NCBI GenBank assembly: GCA_029689965.1 | Contig: CP121450.1 | Coordinates: 1,116,001 to 1,180,000, forward strand | Reading direction: 5' to 3' | DNA: 64,000 nucleotides | Source of the DNA: Curtobacterium flaccumfaciens | GTDB taxonomy: Bacteria > Actinomycetota > Actinomycetes > Actinomycetales > Microbacteriaceae | Part shown: piece by piece, positions 52,079 through 63,650 of the stretch | Layout: each line of letters begins with the position of its first letter | Position numbering within the stretch: the first letter of the stretch is position 1 | Made by a program: the position numbers and the translations under genes | Notes under the pieces: generated by a model | The model's input: the letters and a program-made list of their open reading frames with translations, nothing else | What the model was told of the DNA's origin: nothing | The model's database searches: none

Positions 52079-53165
52079 CGGGTCGTTCCTGTCTGCGTCG
52101 GTTCGGTTCGGAGGAGCCAGTCGCCGAAGGCGACGAAGGAACGCTGGACGAGTGCCTCGAGTCGGCTTGCGACGTCGTCGTGGTCGTTGGTCGACCTGGA
52201 GGCGCAGCTCGCGACGATCGCGTCGGCGAGCGCACGCGGGTCACCCGCCGGTACGCGGATCAGTGCGCTGCCGACGGTGTCAGCGATGGGGTTGAGGGCA
52301 GCCGCGTCACGGGTGATGACCGTGCGTCCGCAGGCCAGGCCCTGCCAGACCTTGTTCGCGACCACGCCGCCGGCCTTGGAGGAGGTGCCGAAGACCCCGA
52401 GCACGATGTCGTGGTCGTGGATCACGCGCGCGAGGTCGCGCTCCGCCACGGGCCCGGTGAAGGTCACGACATCGTCGAGGCCGAGCGCTTGGACGCGGCG
52501 CTCGACGGCTGGGCGTGCGGCACCGTCGCCGAGGCAGGTCGCGGTGACCGCACGACGTCCTCGCACGGCAGCGAGGGCGTCGATCACCGAATCGATGCCG
52601 TGCAGGGGGATGTAGTTGCCGTAGTAAAGAACGCGCAGCGGGTCGTCCTGACGATCGAGCTCGCGGGCGGTCTTGGACGGCCGAGCCCACGCGGGCGCTC
52701 CGACCTCCAGCGCGAGGACCGGCGTCGTGGCGTCTCGGCGGACCTCGTCGGCGCGCTGCTCCGTGTCGATCAGGTAGCAGTCGGCCGCGCGGCGGGCGAC
52801 GAGGTCGAGCGCGCGGTACAGCCGGGCGCGCAGCGATCGTGGCGCAGCCACGGCCCAGTCGCCGACGTAGGTCTCGTGCAGCCCGATGAAGCCGTCCACG
52901 ACCAGGCGGGCGCGGCGGAAGCTTGGCGACGGCGGCTGCGACCAGGACGGACTGCAGCTGCATCTCAGCGAGGTGCACGACGTTCCCCGACGGGTTCGGG
53001 CGAACAACGCCCTGGCGTCCCGGAGGTGACGGACGAACCGGGAACCGGACGCGGGCGGCACGATGTCCGTCGTGACCCGGGCAGGGCGTGCAGGAAGTCG
53101 GTGATGCGCTTCGAGCGGGGGTAGGTCGGATCGACCATCCGGAACAGCACGATGTGGATCGTCAC
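52075..53165 (-). CDS. Glycosyltransferase family 4 protein
   Basis: About 363 residues of GT-B fold. N-terminal MTIHIVLFRMVDPTYPRSKR, then RARLVVDGFIGLHETYVGDWA, and the donor domain LRVLYYGNYIPLHGIDSVIDA, VVTFTGPVAERDLARVIHDH and EX7E-like LGVFGTSSKAGGVVANKVWQ. Frame breaks near 53078, 52990 and 52921 (the last AGCTTC for AGTTC). Its stop overlaps the WsaF-like gene start. Confidence 0.82.
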
Positions 53166-53207
53166 GTTCGGTCCTCTCTGTCTGAGGCGTGGAAGGTGTC
53201 GGGAGGG

Positions 53208-54645
53208 TCAGGACTCAGTGGTCTTGACCCGGCGGGCCGTGGTGGTCGCCGGGCGGAGCTCGGTGACGGCCTCGGGCGAGCCGCCGTAGTAGCGGTTGTA
53301 CGAGCCGTAGCCGTAGCTGTTCGGGCCGGTCTCGGGCAACATCGTCATCACCACACCGAAGAGTCGGGATTCGATGCGGTCGAGGGTCGCGAGGGCCTCG
53401 CGGAACTGGGCCTTCGTGGCGCGCTTCACCGAGTTGACGACGATCGCACCGCGGACGAACCGGCTGATGATCGCGGCATCGGTGACCGGCAGGAGCGGCG
53501 GTGCGTCGATGAGGACGTAGTCGTACCGGGCGGAGAGCTCCGTCACCAGGGTGCGCATGCCCATTGAACCGAGGAGCTCGCTCGGGTTCGGCGGGACCGC
53601 GCCCGCGGGCAGGACGGCGAGTTCGTTGTGGCCCCACGGCTGGATGAGGTCGTCGAGCTTCTGCGCGGCCGATCAGAGCGTCCGTGACGCCGGCCGAGCC
53701 GTCGATGCCCAGCACCTCGGCCATGCGCGGACGACGGAGGTCGCAGTCGATGACGATGACCGATGCGCCGCTCTCGGCGATGGCGATGGCGAGGTTCGCC
53801 GTGGTCGTCGACTTGCCCTCGCCGGGGATCGCGCTCGTCACGACGAATGTGCGTTCGTCGGTTCCCACGTCGAGGAACTGCAGGTTGGTGCGGAGGGACC
53901 GGAAAGACTCGGCGCGCGGGCTCCGGGGCTCGGCGTGCACCACCAAGGGGGTCTGCGAGGCGTTCGGGTCGAAGCCGATCGCTCCGATCACCGGGATGTC
54001 GGTGATGTCGGCGACGTCCGAGGGGCCGTGCATCCGCGTGTCGAGTGCGTTGCGGAGCAAGAGCACACCGATGCCGGCGAGGAGGCCGCCGATCACGGAC
54101 AACGGAGCGATGATGCTCAGACGCGGGCTGCTGGCGTACTGCGGCGCGACAGCCGGCTCGATCGTCCCGATCTGCACCGGGCTTTCGCCGCCGGCTGAGG
54201 GAGCTTCGATGTCGTCGATGATCGTCTTGGCGGTCTGCGCACCCACCGCGTTGGCGATCTCTGCGGCGCGAGCCGGGTCGAGGTCGGTCACGGTGATGTC
54301 GATGAGGACGGTGTTGGCCGGAGTCTGGGCCGAGATGCGCCCAGCGAGCGCTGCGGGGGTGGTCTCCAAGCCGAGCTCCTTGATCACGGGACCGAGAACG
54401 CTCGAGCTGGTCGCGACCTTGACGTACGACTTCACCTTGAGCTGGGCTGCGCTGCTGCCCTGTACGACCTCGACTGCACTGTCCGCGCCGATCGACTTCA
54501 CCGAGACGAAGAGCTCGGTCGTCGCGCTGTAGGCCTTGGGTTGCGCAAGGAAGTACGCGGCCCCGGCGCTCATCGCGAGCAGGATGATGCAGACGAGCGT
54601 CAGCCATCCCTTGCGGACGAGGACCAGCATCTCTTTCGGTTCCAT
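53208..54645 (-). CDS. Wzz/BY-kinase: polysaccharide co-polymerase with tyrosine kinase domain
   Basis: About 478 residues. Wzz domain with membrane helices at residues 14-34 (WLTLVCIILLAMSAGAAYFL) and 177-197, then a cytoplasmic kinase with Walker A IPGEGKSTTTANLA (about 273-286), Walker A' VIVIDCDLRRPRM and Walker B YDYVLIDAPPLLPVTD. The tail NSYGYGSYNRYYGG is a Tyr cluster for autophosphorylation. Frame break near 53668. Controls chain length and export of the polymer made by this operon. Confidence 0.92.
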
Positions 54646-54732
54646 CTCGGGTTCCTTCGGTCGGGTGGTCGATTGGTTTGGTGATGCCCGGGGGAGACGG
54701 GGCGGGCGTCGGGTACACCCGCCCAGGACGGG

Positions 54733-55215
54733 TCAGCGCTGTTCGTACGTCGTCGAGTCGTGCTCGGGGTCGACCGGCTTCGGCGTCTTGCCCGTGTGCT
54801 TGATCGTGTTGCCGGTGCCGACGGCGTAGGTACGCTGCACGTCCTTCGCCGTGATCGTGTTGTCGGAACCCTCGATCGTGACTGCGTCGACGTCGTGCTC
54901 GATGGTGATCGACGCGCCGCTCGCGAGGATCGAGACCTTGTCGCAGGCGTCCTTCACGGTGAAGGTCTTGTCCTTCGACAGGTCGCCTGCGGTGATGGTG
55001 ATCTGGCCGTTGTCGCAGGAACCGGTCTTCGGTGCCTTGTTGTCGATCGACTCGGCGGGGAAGGTCGAGGTGGGGCTCGGTTCCGAGGTCGCGGAGGCCG
55101 ATGCCTTGCCCGATGCCTTGTCCGTGGCGCCGTTGTCGGCCGAGCATGCTGTCAGGGACAGGGCGGCCGCGGCGATCAGGGCCGTCACGGTGGGGATGAG
55201 GTACTGCTTGCGCAT
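54733..55215 (-). CDS. DUF3060 lipoprotein
   Basis: 160 residues. Signal peptide MRKQYLIPTVTALIAAAALS with lipobox LTAC, then a Ser/Thr/Ala-rich linker and a beta-rich domain (GQITITAGDLSKDKTFTVKD, ASITIEHDVDAVTIEGSDN) of the DUF3060 type, probably a small right-handed beta-helix. ACGGAGC precedes the ATG. Located on the cell surface beside the Ig-repeat protein and the BY-kinase; role unknown. Confidence 0.8.
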   Translation of the reverse strand: MRKQYLIPTVTALIAAAALSLTACSADNGATDKASGKASASATSEPSPTSTFPAESIDNKAPKTGSCDNGQITITAGDLSKDKTFTVKDACDKVSILASGASITIEHDVDAVTIEGSDNTITAKDVQRTYAVGTGNTIKHTGKTPKPVDPEHDSTTYEQR

Positions 55216-55281
55216 GATGCTCCGTTCCGTTTGGTGATATCCAGCATAACACATGATATTTCAATACACCAGGTGCGTGCG

Positions 55282-55316
55282 AAGGCCCCCGGCACCTGGT
55301 TGGTGTCGGGGGCCTT
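55282..55316 (-). terminator. Intrinsic-type terminator after the Ig-repeat protein gene
   Basis: AAGGCCCCCGGCACC pairs with GGTGTCGGGGGCCTT with one G-T pair, 12 nt downstream of the stop at 55328. The gap to the DUF3060 gene (55216-55327) also contains the AT-rich TGATATCCAGCATAAC stretch, probably that gene's promoter. Confidence 0.65.
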
Positions 55317-55327
55317 GGCGTGTGGTG

Positions 55328-57784
55328 TTACTTGGTGGGGGTGGTGGTGATGGTGTAGTCGACGACCTGGGTGCCGGCGTAGACCTTGAGGTTGTACGGG
55401 TTGTTGATCGCGGCGTAGCCGGAGATCTTCACCTTGCCGTACTTGTCGGCGGTCCCGGAGGCCATCTGGCGGATCCAGGGCTTGTCGGTGCCGGCTTCTT
55501 CCTTCGCGCCGGTCCACACGGACACCTCGGCGCCGGGCTGGGCGCGGAAGGTGAACGTGATGTTGTTGGCGTCGTCGATGTCACCGTTGTGAGTGAAGGC
55601 AAGATCGGTGATGCCCTGGGACGCGACCGGGGTGATCGTGCCGAGGTCGACGGTGTCGGTCTTGCCGTTCAGCGCGGTCTGGACGGCCTCGAGCTGGTAG
55701 CTCGTGCCCGTGCGCAGCTCGGTCTTGGCGTTCCAGATGCCGTGCTCGCCCTCGCCCGTGCCGCGGGCGATGACCTGCCCGGTGTCCTTACGGATGATCT
55801 CGACGTTGGCACCCGGGGTGGCGGTGCCGGTGAAGGTGTTGATGCCACCGATGACGACGTCACCCTGCGTGGGGCCCTCGACGTTCAGTGCCTGGAACCC
55901 GACCGTGGAGAACGGGAACATGTTGTACCGGGTGATGTCCCCACCGATCGCGTACTGCACGCCCGAGAAGCTTGTAGTACGACTTCGCCAGCCAGCCGCT
56001 GGCGGACCAGTTCCCGTTCTCGTCCGCGTAGGTGGTGAACACCTCACGGCCGAGCCCGTCGGGCCAGGTGGCGAACTGCACGGTCGAGAACGGGTCGCGG
56101 TGCCGGTGAACTGGACGGTACCGTCCGTGATCCGGTCATTGTCCGCGTCGTCCCGGGTCGGGCTGGTGACCGTGAGCGCACGCGTGGTCATCTGCACGTC
56201 GATGGTCGCCTGCTTCCGGACCATCAGCGCACCCTTGGACAGCGACGCAACGGTCACCTCGGTGGTGTCGGGTCGGAAGTTCCCGGTGAGCGACCACGCG
56301 CTGTTCGCATCGACGGTGGTCGAGCGGACCTGGTTCGTGTTGTCGCGGAACTCGATCTTCGCGCCGGGGGTGCCGGTGCCGGTCAGGGTCACCGCGGTGG
56401 TGTCCTTGACCGTTGCCGGGGCGGTCACGGTCAGCTCGGTGCCGTAATCGGCATCGACCGTGCCCTGGTTGTTCTTCTCGCCAAGGGTCTGCTTGATCGT
56501 GAGGGTGTGCACGCCGTTGCCGACCGCGACGAGCTCGCTCGACCACGAACCGTTCGAGTTGACCGTGGCCGAACCGACCTTCTTCTCGCCGTCGAAGACC
56601 TCGATCGACGCGCCGGCAGCGCCGGTCCCGTTCGCGACCGCACGACGGCCGTTGTCCTCCGGGAACACGATCCGCGCGTCCGGCGTCGGGAACTCCGCAC
56701 CATCCTCACCCGGGTTCACCGTGACCGTCTGCGTGGTCGTGTTCGCACCCTTCGACTTCTGCGTCACCTCGATCACGTTCTCGCCACGACGGAGCTCACC
56801 ATCCACCGACCATGCGCTGTTCGCGACGGCCTGCTCGGGCAGCGCCTGCCCGTTCAGCTTCACGGTGACCTTGCCACCGTTCTCACCAGTGCCCCGGATC
56901 GTCGTCTGACCCGGCTGCGCCGAAGACTGATCCGCAGGCGAAGTCACCTTCACCGCAGCACCGTAGTCCAGGCTGATGTTCACCGGCTCACTCGTGTTGC
57001 CATCCTTCGACTGCGTGATGTCAAGGCTGATGATGCCGCCTCGATTCGGTGCATCCACCGGCATCGAGTACTCACCGTTCGCGTTTGCAACCGTGGATCC
57101 CACAGTCGTCGCACCGGCCTTGGCCGTGATCGTCGCACCTGGTTCGGCGGTACCAGACACCGTCGCGCGGGTGCCTGCGTCCGCAGCGAACGAACCGATC
57201 GCCGTCAGCCGAGCGATGCCATCGCCGGCCCAGGCGTCACCCTCCGCGAAGAGCGGAGTGCCCGATCCCATCATGAGCGCCGACGACGCGTTGTCGTTCG
57301 ACGTCTCGACAATCCAACGTCCCGCTCCGAGAGCCTTGTTGACGACACGCATGTCACCGTCCAGCTTGAAGCGCTGCTCGTCTCGCGAGGTGTTGCACTC
57401 CGATGCGTAGAGAATGCCCTGGCCGCTTGCGTCAAGGCAGTAGTCGGTGTCCAGGATGTGCAGCTGCAACCAGGAGTCACGCGTTGGCGTGGAGACCTCG
57501 CCCGCGCGACGCATCGCGTCCGCGCGGTCCGAAGCCACGTGCATGTAGGTGCCACCTTCGGTGGGCTTCGTGGGAGTGACGAGAACGTTCCATCGGCCCT
57601 TGATCGTCACCGGATCGGTGTTCAGGATGATCGGCGCATAACGCCCGGATGTCTCGAGAGCCGTGGGAGCCACGGCCGCATTGGCTGCGGCGGTGCCGAA
57701 GGAAAGGCCGGAGGCGAGGGTTGCGGCGGCGAGGGCGCTGGCACCCAGGGCCTTCGCGACGCGCTTCTTCTTGTTGTTCGACAT
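55328..57784 (-). CDS. Large secreted Ig-like-repeat surface protein
   Basis: About 818 residues. Signal peptide RVAKALGASALAAATLASG with cleavage after AANA. A ricin-like or jacalin-like N-terminal stretch (YMHVASDRADAMRRAGEVST, YCLDASGQGILYASECNTS) is followed by at least six bacterial Ig-like repeats marked by GTAEPGATITAKAG, GTGENGGKVTVKLNG, GTGAAGASIEVFDG, GTGTPGAKIEFRDN and GTATPGANVEIIRK. No sortase motif or membrane anchor. Frame breaks near 56098 and 55972. It shares promoter, leader and signal peptide with the gene starting at 63786. Likely an adhesin or cell-wall-associated layer protein. Confidence 0.85.
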   Translation of the reverse strand: MSNNKKKRVAKALGASALAAATLASGLSFGTAAANAAVAPTALETSGRYAPIILNTDPVTIKGRWNVLVTPTKPTEGGTYMHVASDRADAMRRAGEVSTPTRDSWLQLHILDTDYCLDASGQGILYASECNTSRDEQRFKLDGDMRVVNKALGAGRWIVETSNDNASSALMMGSGTPLFAEGDAWAGDGIARLTAIGSFAADAGTRATVSGTAEPGATITAKAGATTVGSTVANANGEYSMPVDAPNRGGIISLDITQSKDGNTSEPVNISLDYGAAVKVTSPADQSSAQPGQTTIRGTGENGGKVTVKLNGQALPEQAVANSAWSVDGELRRGENVIEVTQKSKGANTTTQTVTVNPGEDGAEFPTPDARIVFPEDNGRRAVANGTGAAGASIEVFDGEKKVGSATVNSNGSWSSELVAVGNGVHTLTIKQTLGEKNNQGTVDADYGTELTVTAPATVKDTTAVTLTGTGTPGAKIEFRDNTNQVRSTTVDANSAWSLTGNFRPDTTEVTVASLSKGALMVRKQATIDVQMTTRALTVTSPTRDDADNDRITDGTVQFTGTATRSRPCSSPPGPTGSAVRCSPPTRTRTGTGPPAAGWRSRTTSFSGVQYAIGGDITRYNMFPFSTVGFQALNVEGPTQGDVVIGGINTFTGTATPGANVEIIRKDTGQVIARGTGEGEHGIWNAKTELRTGTSYQLEAVQTALNGKTDTVDLGTITPVASQGITDLAFTHNGDIDDANNITFTFRAQPGAEVSVWTGAKEEAGTDKPWIRQMASGTADKYGKVKISGYAAINNPYNLKVYAGTQVVDYTITTTPTK

Positions 57785-57919
57785 GGGTGGTGATCCCTTT
57801 CAAAGGGTCGGGCCGCGAGCGTTCGTTCGGGACGATCGGGTCGCCCGCGGTCGCGGTCATCTTCTGCGCGGGACACCCCGCTGCCATACCAAAATATCAC
57901 CGATCAGTACGAAGTGCAA
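57785..57919 (-). promoter_or_regulatory. Promoter and roughly 100-nt conserved leader, copy 1
   Basis: On the minus strand a -35 TTGCAC (57914-57919), a 17-bp spacer and a -10 TATTTT (57891-57896) precede a leader of about 100 nt ending in GAAAGGGATCACCACCC before the ATG. The leader starts with the hairpin GCGGGGTGTCCCGC. Nearly the same bases occur at 63651-63785. Confidence 0.7.
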
Positions 57920-57934
57920 GACTCTGTAATGCTC

Positions 57935-58099
57935 ATCGGATCGCACCTCTCTGACGCGACTTTCGACTCGTAGAGTCGACGTGCCCCGAGTCCAGAACAA
58001 GGACGAAGAATCCTCGACCGACCAGGCCCGTGCGCTCGGGAGACAGCCGCCTCGGCGACTGAAATCAGCGGACCGTCACCTGACTCATCAAGGAGCCCC
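57935..58099. other. Decayed copy of the dnaK upstream region
   Basis: TCTGACGCGACTTTCGACTC and AGAGTCGACGTGCC here align with TCTGACGCAACTTTCAGCTC and AGAGTTGACGTGCC in the reverse complement of 63575-63618, upstream of dnaK. The similarity fades toward 58060. No intact gene is present between 57785 and 58227. Confidence 0.6.
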
Positions 58100-58195
58100 G
58101 GATGAGAACGGCGTCGACGTGTGCTCCGACGAGATCGCGAAGCAGCGCCTCACGGAAGCCGCCGAGCAGACCAGGAGGAACTGTCTTCGCAGACT
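58100..58195 (+). pseudogene. Fragment of a dnaK copy
   Basis: GGCGTCGACGTGTGCTCCGA and the following bases translate to NGVDVCSDEIAKQRLTEAAE, matching [20 protein letters not shown] of the DnaK encoded at 61619-63485. GCGAAGCAGCGCCTC and GAAGCCGCCGAGCAG are identical at DNA level. About 90 bp survive, without start or downstream homology. It is a remnant of an inverted duplication that also copied the leader at 57785-57919. Confidence 0.75.
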
Positions 58196-58227
58196 GGGCA
58201 CGCTGTCGACCAACCGAGGCCCGACGA

Positions 58228-59368
58228 TCACACCCGGCGTGACGCGGTGACGGTGAACTTCGGGGTCCGCACGACTTGCCGCGTCGGGCCGACCAGCCGC
58301 TCAAGCACCGGCCGGTACCGCAGGTGCGAGTTCCAGACGCACCACAGTTCGCCCCGGACTGGAGGATCGTGGCCGCGTTCCGGAACATCGCCTCGGCCGC
58401 GTCGGTGGTCACCGTGGTGTCCGCGTGGAACGGTGGGTTGCAGAGCACCAGTTGCGCGGACCCCTCGGCGAGCTCGTCGCCCGCGTCGGTCCGGAGCACC
58501 TCGATACGGTCCGAGACGCCGTTCACCTCGGCCGTCGCACGGGTGGACGCGACGGCGATCGCCGAGACGTCCGTGGCGATCACCCGCAGCGCCGGTCGTC
58601 GCCGGGCGATCTCGGTCGCGATCACCCCGTTGCCGCATCCCAGGTCCACGGCCGTCCGCGCTGTCGGCACCGCATCGTCCATCACGTCGAGCAGCACGCG
58701 CGTGCCCTGGTCGAGTGAGGTCCCGGCGAACACGCCGCCGTGCGCGACGAGGGTCATGCCGAGCTCGTCGACGTGCACGGACCTCGGCCACGGGTTGGTG
58801 GTGTCCGCTCGAGCAGCCTGGGCCCGTAGCGGGTCCTGCGCGATGAGGAGCCGCGACTTCCCACGGCCGCGGGAAGCGGTGACCTCGCCGAAGTACCGCC
58901 GCAGGACGTCGTTCTGACCGAGGTTCATGTGCTTCGTCACGCCGCCGCAGAGCAGCACGACGTCGGGCGCGGCGAACCGGGCGACGGCGCGGGCGATCTC
59001 GTCGAGTCGGTCGTTCGACTTCGACAGGCGCAGCAGGACGAGCCGCACGTCGCGGAACGCCTGCTCCAGCGAGTCCGGGTGGTGGAAGCCACGACGGCCG
59101 AACGTGCCGGCATTGGCCTCGAGTGCGCGCACCCCGACCAGGGAGTCCTGCACGACCCGGACGTCGGACGCTCCGTGCACGGTGATGGCGCCGAGCGTGA
59201 GCACCCGTACCGGTCGTCGACGACGGCGACCTCGCCCGGCTGCCGGAGCGCGTCGCCGTGCACATGCGGTGCTTCGTCGAGGATGAACCGATCGGTGCCG
59301 TCGATCGCGATGAGGTCCGGCGCGTCGTCGTCACGGCGGCGGAAGAGGTCGGCGAAGTCCGGTGGCAC
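58228..59368 (-). CDS. Class I SAM-dependent methyltransferase (RlmG/RsmC-like)
   Basis: About 379 residues. An N-terminal degenerate domain is followed by the catalytic domain with TAVDLGCGNGVIATEIAR (SAM binding), VIATDVSAIAVASTRATAEV and the catalytic NPPFH in QLVLCNPPFHADTTV. The end ELWCVWNSHLRYRPVLERLV is typical of guanine-N2 rRNA methyltransferases RlmG/RsmC. Frame breaks near 59208 and 58362. Which rRNA base is modified is not determined. Confidence 0.85.
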
Positions 59369-59403
59369 GGCGCCAGCGTACCGAGGGTGCTGGCGGGGAG
59401 CGG

Positions 59404-59823
59404 TCAGCGCGGCTCGCGGTAGAGCACGATCTGCGTGTTCCGCTGCGGTCTGACGCCGGCCCGCAGTGACACTGCCGCACCGGTCGTGGTCGCCGCGAAC
59501 ACGCGGGCGCCGGGGCGGTTGATGAGCTGGTCGGCGAGGGCCGTCTCCAGCTCGTCCACCCGAGCGCGGAGCGCGCGGTTCTCGTTCTCGAGCTCGAGAA
59601 CCCGGCGGATGCCCTCGAGCGAGACGCCCTCGGACCCGAGGCGTGCGATCTCGCGCAGCTGCGCGACGTCGCGCATCGAGTAGCGACGCGACCCGCCGCG
59701 CGTGCGGCCGGGGACGACCAGGCCGAGCCGGTCGTACTGCCGCAGCGTCTGCGGGTGCATCTCGGCGAGCTCCGCCGCCATCGCGATCGCGAAGACGGGC
59801 GAGTTCTCATCCATGTCGGTCAT
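59404..59823 (-). CDS. hspR: Heat-shock repressor HspR (MerR family)
   Basis: 139 residues. MerR helix-turn-helix PVFAIAMAAELAEMHPQTLR and QYDRLGLVVPGRTRGGSRRY, followed by a coiled coil LELENENRALRARVDELETA. HspR binds HAIR sites together with DnaK and shuts the dnaK operon off. Here it is the last gene of that operon, and a HAIR-like site lies upstream of dnaK. A hairpin repeat separates it from dnaJ. Confidence 0.93.
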   Translation of the reverse strand: MTDMDENSPVFAIAMAAELAEMHPQTLRQYDRLGLVVPGRTRGGSRRYSMRDVAQLREIARLGSEGVSLEGIRRVLELENENRALRARVDELETALADQLINRPGARVFAATTTGAAVSLRAGVRPQRNTQIVLYREPR

Positions 59824-59865
59824 GGCGTGTTCCTTTCCGTCGTCCGCGTGGTGGTGAAAACCAGT

Positions 59866-59912
59866 CTGGAGGAACGGTGCGGCTCCGTCAGGAAGCCGCA
59901 CCGTTCCTCCAG
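59866..59912. terminator. CTGGAGGAACGG hairpin between dnaJ and hspR
   Basis: CTGGAGGAACGGTGCGGCT pairs perfectly with its complement over 19 bp. It shares the CTGGAGG core of the dispersed repeats. Placed inside the operon, it may lower hspR expression relative to dnaJ. Confidence 0.7.
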
Positions 59913-59919
59913 GACGGGT

Positions 59920-60947
59920 CTACTGCTGAGCAGCGCGCAGCTGCAGCTGCGCGCCTTGGCGAGGAGGTCCTCGCGAGGATCCTCGTCGGGCAGGGTCTCG
60001 GCGAGGGCCTCGACGGCCTCCCGCTGCTTGTCCGACAGGTGCGACGGCACCGCGACCTGCACGGTGGCGAGCAGGTCGCCCGTCCCTTCTTGGTCGTCAC
60101 GCCGCGGCCCTTGACGCGGAGGACGCGACCCGACGGCGTGCCGGGTGCGACCTTCAGCTTGACCGGTTCGCCGCCGAGGGTGGGCACCTGGATCGTCGCG
60201 CCGAGCGCTGCCTCCACGAACGTCACGGGGACGTCCACGCGAAGGTTCTGCCCGTCGCGCTCGAACACCGGGTGCTTCCGGACGGTGACGGTGACCACGA
60301 GGTCACCGGCCTCACCGCCGTCGGGAGAGGGTTCACCTCGCCCGCGCAGGCGGATCTTCTGACCGTCGGCGACGCCAGCGGGGATGCGGACGTTCACCGG
60401 GCGGCCGTTGCCCTGCGAGAAGCTTCACCGTGTCGCCGGCGATCGCGGTGGTGAAGTCGAGCGTGGTCGTCGCCGAGACGTCCCTGCCCTTCGTCGGTCC
60501 ACCGAAGCCGCGGTAGCCGCCGGAGGACTGACCGAAGCCACCGCCCCCGCCGAACATCCCGCCGAGGATGTCCTCGAAGCCGCCGGCACCACCTGCTCCG
60601 CCCTGGCCGAAACGGACGCGCTGGCCGCCGCCGCCCTGGCCGAACATGCCGCCGAAGACGTCCTCGAAGCCGCCGCCCTGACCCGGGCCACCCGCGGTGA
60701 AGCGGGCACCCGAGCCCATGGCGCGGACCTGGTCGTACTCCTGGCGCTGCTCCTTGTCGGAGAGCACCGAGTACGCCTCGCTGATCTCCTTGAAGCGGTT
60801 CTCGGCGGCGGCGTCGCCCGGGTTGGAGTCCGGGTGGTACTGCCGCGCGAGCTTCCGGTAGGTCTTCTTCAGCTCAGCGTCGCTCGCCGTCTTGTCGACG
60901 CCGAGGACCTTGTAGAAGTCCTTGTCGAACCAGTCCTGACTGGCCAT
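59920..60947 (-). CDS. dnaJ: DnaJ co-chaperone lacking the zinc-finger domain (CbpA-like)
   Basis: About 342 residues. J domain [20 protein letters not shown] with the HPD motif ([10 protein letters not shown]), then a long Gly/Phe region ([20 protein letters not shown]), then directly the C-terminal domains ([39 protein letters not shown]). No CxxCxGxG repeats occur. Frame breaks near 60424 (AGCTTC for AGTTC), 60085 and 59950. Stimulates DnaK ATPase in this operon. Confidence 0.92.
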
Positions 60948-60970
60948 GAATCCCTACCTCCTCCCCGCGC

Positions 60971-61616
60971 TCAGGCCGGGACCGCCACCGCGACCTTGGC
61001 CGCACGGAGCACGCGCTCACCGAGCTTGTAGCCCGGCTCGACGACGTCCGCCACGGTCTGCGCGGTCGCACCCGGCGTCGGCAGTTGCACGATCGCCTCG
61101 TGGATGTTCGGGTCGAAGGACTCGCCCTTCTTGCCGATCTGCACGAGCTTGAACTTCTCGAAGCCGCCGCGGATCTTCTGACCGATGACCTGCATGGGGC
61201 CCTCGGCGAGGTCGCCGTGGGCCTCGGCGCGGGTCAGGTCGTCGAGCGCCGGCAGGAGCGCGCGGACGACCTCGGCGATCGCGACCTCGCGGTTGGCTTC
61301 GCGGTCGCGCTCGACGCGCTTCCGGAAGTTCACCAGCTTCGGCCTGCGCGCGGAGCATGTCTGCGCGCATCTCGGCGACCAGGTCGCGGTCCTCGCTGCT
61401 AAGCTTGTCCTCGGCGATGCCACGGGCTGCGTCCGCCAGCAGGGCCTCGTCTTCTGGACTCAGGTCCGACTGGGGCCCGCCTGCGGGGCCGTCCGTCGGG
61501 ACTTCGACGTCCGGCCCCTCCGCCTCGACGAGGTCCTCGGGCTCCTGCGCGTTGGTGGCGTCGCCCTCGACCTGGGGCTCGCCGTCCTCGGGCACGTTGT
61601 CCTTGGGGTCCGTCAT
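60971..61616 (-). CDS. grpE: Nucleotide exchange factor GrpE
   Basis: About 215 residues. An acidic N-terminal tail (EDLVEAEGPDVEVPTDGPAG) precedes the long helix and the conserved core LVNFRKRVERDREANREVAI, PALDDLTRAEAHGDL, FDPNIHEAIVQLPTPG and VVEPGYKLGERVLRAAKVAV. Start ATG 2 nt after the dnaK stop. Frame break near 61343. Releases ADP from DnaK. Confidence 0.94.
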
Positions 61617-61618
61617 CG

Positions 61619-63485
<1,867 letters not shown>

Positions 63486-63546
63486 GTGGTGGTGCTCCCT
63501 TTCGTTGGGTGCCGGGTGGCCGGCGTGTGGTACTGAAGTCTGCGGA

Positions 63547-63567
63547 CTTGCGTCCGATGGACTCAAC
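63547..63567. promoter_or_regulatory. HAIR-type operator for HspR upstream of dnaK
   Basis: CTTGCGT-N7-ACTCAAC matches the HspR site CTTGAGT-N7-ACTCAAG at 12 of 14 positions. It lies about 62 bp upstream of the dnaK start. A half copy of the CTGGAGGCACG repeat follows at 63573-63590. Confidence 0.65.
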
Positions 63568-63650
63568 TCTACTCCGGACTGGAGGCACGTCAACTCTGGG
63601 AGCTGAAAGTTGCGTCAGAACGACTCAGGTCTTCTGGCCGCATCGAAGTG

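Noticed and set aside
57785..57890. Conserved upstream peptide in the shared leader (MxAGCPAQKMTATAGDPIVP)
   Set aside because: The frame is open in both copies, but one of the few differences changes a residue and the frame overlaps the main start, so base conservation more likely reflects RNA or recent copying.
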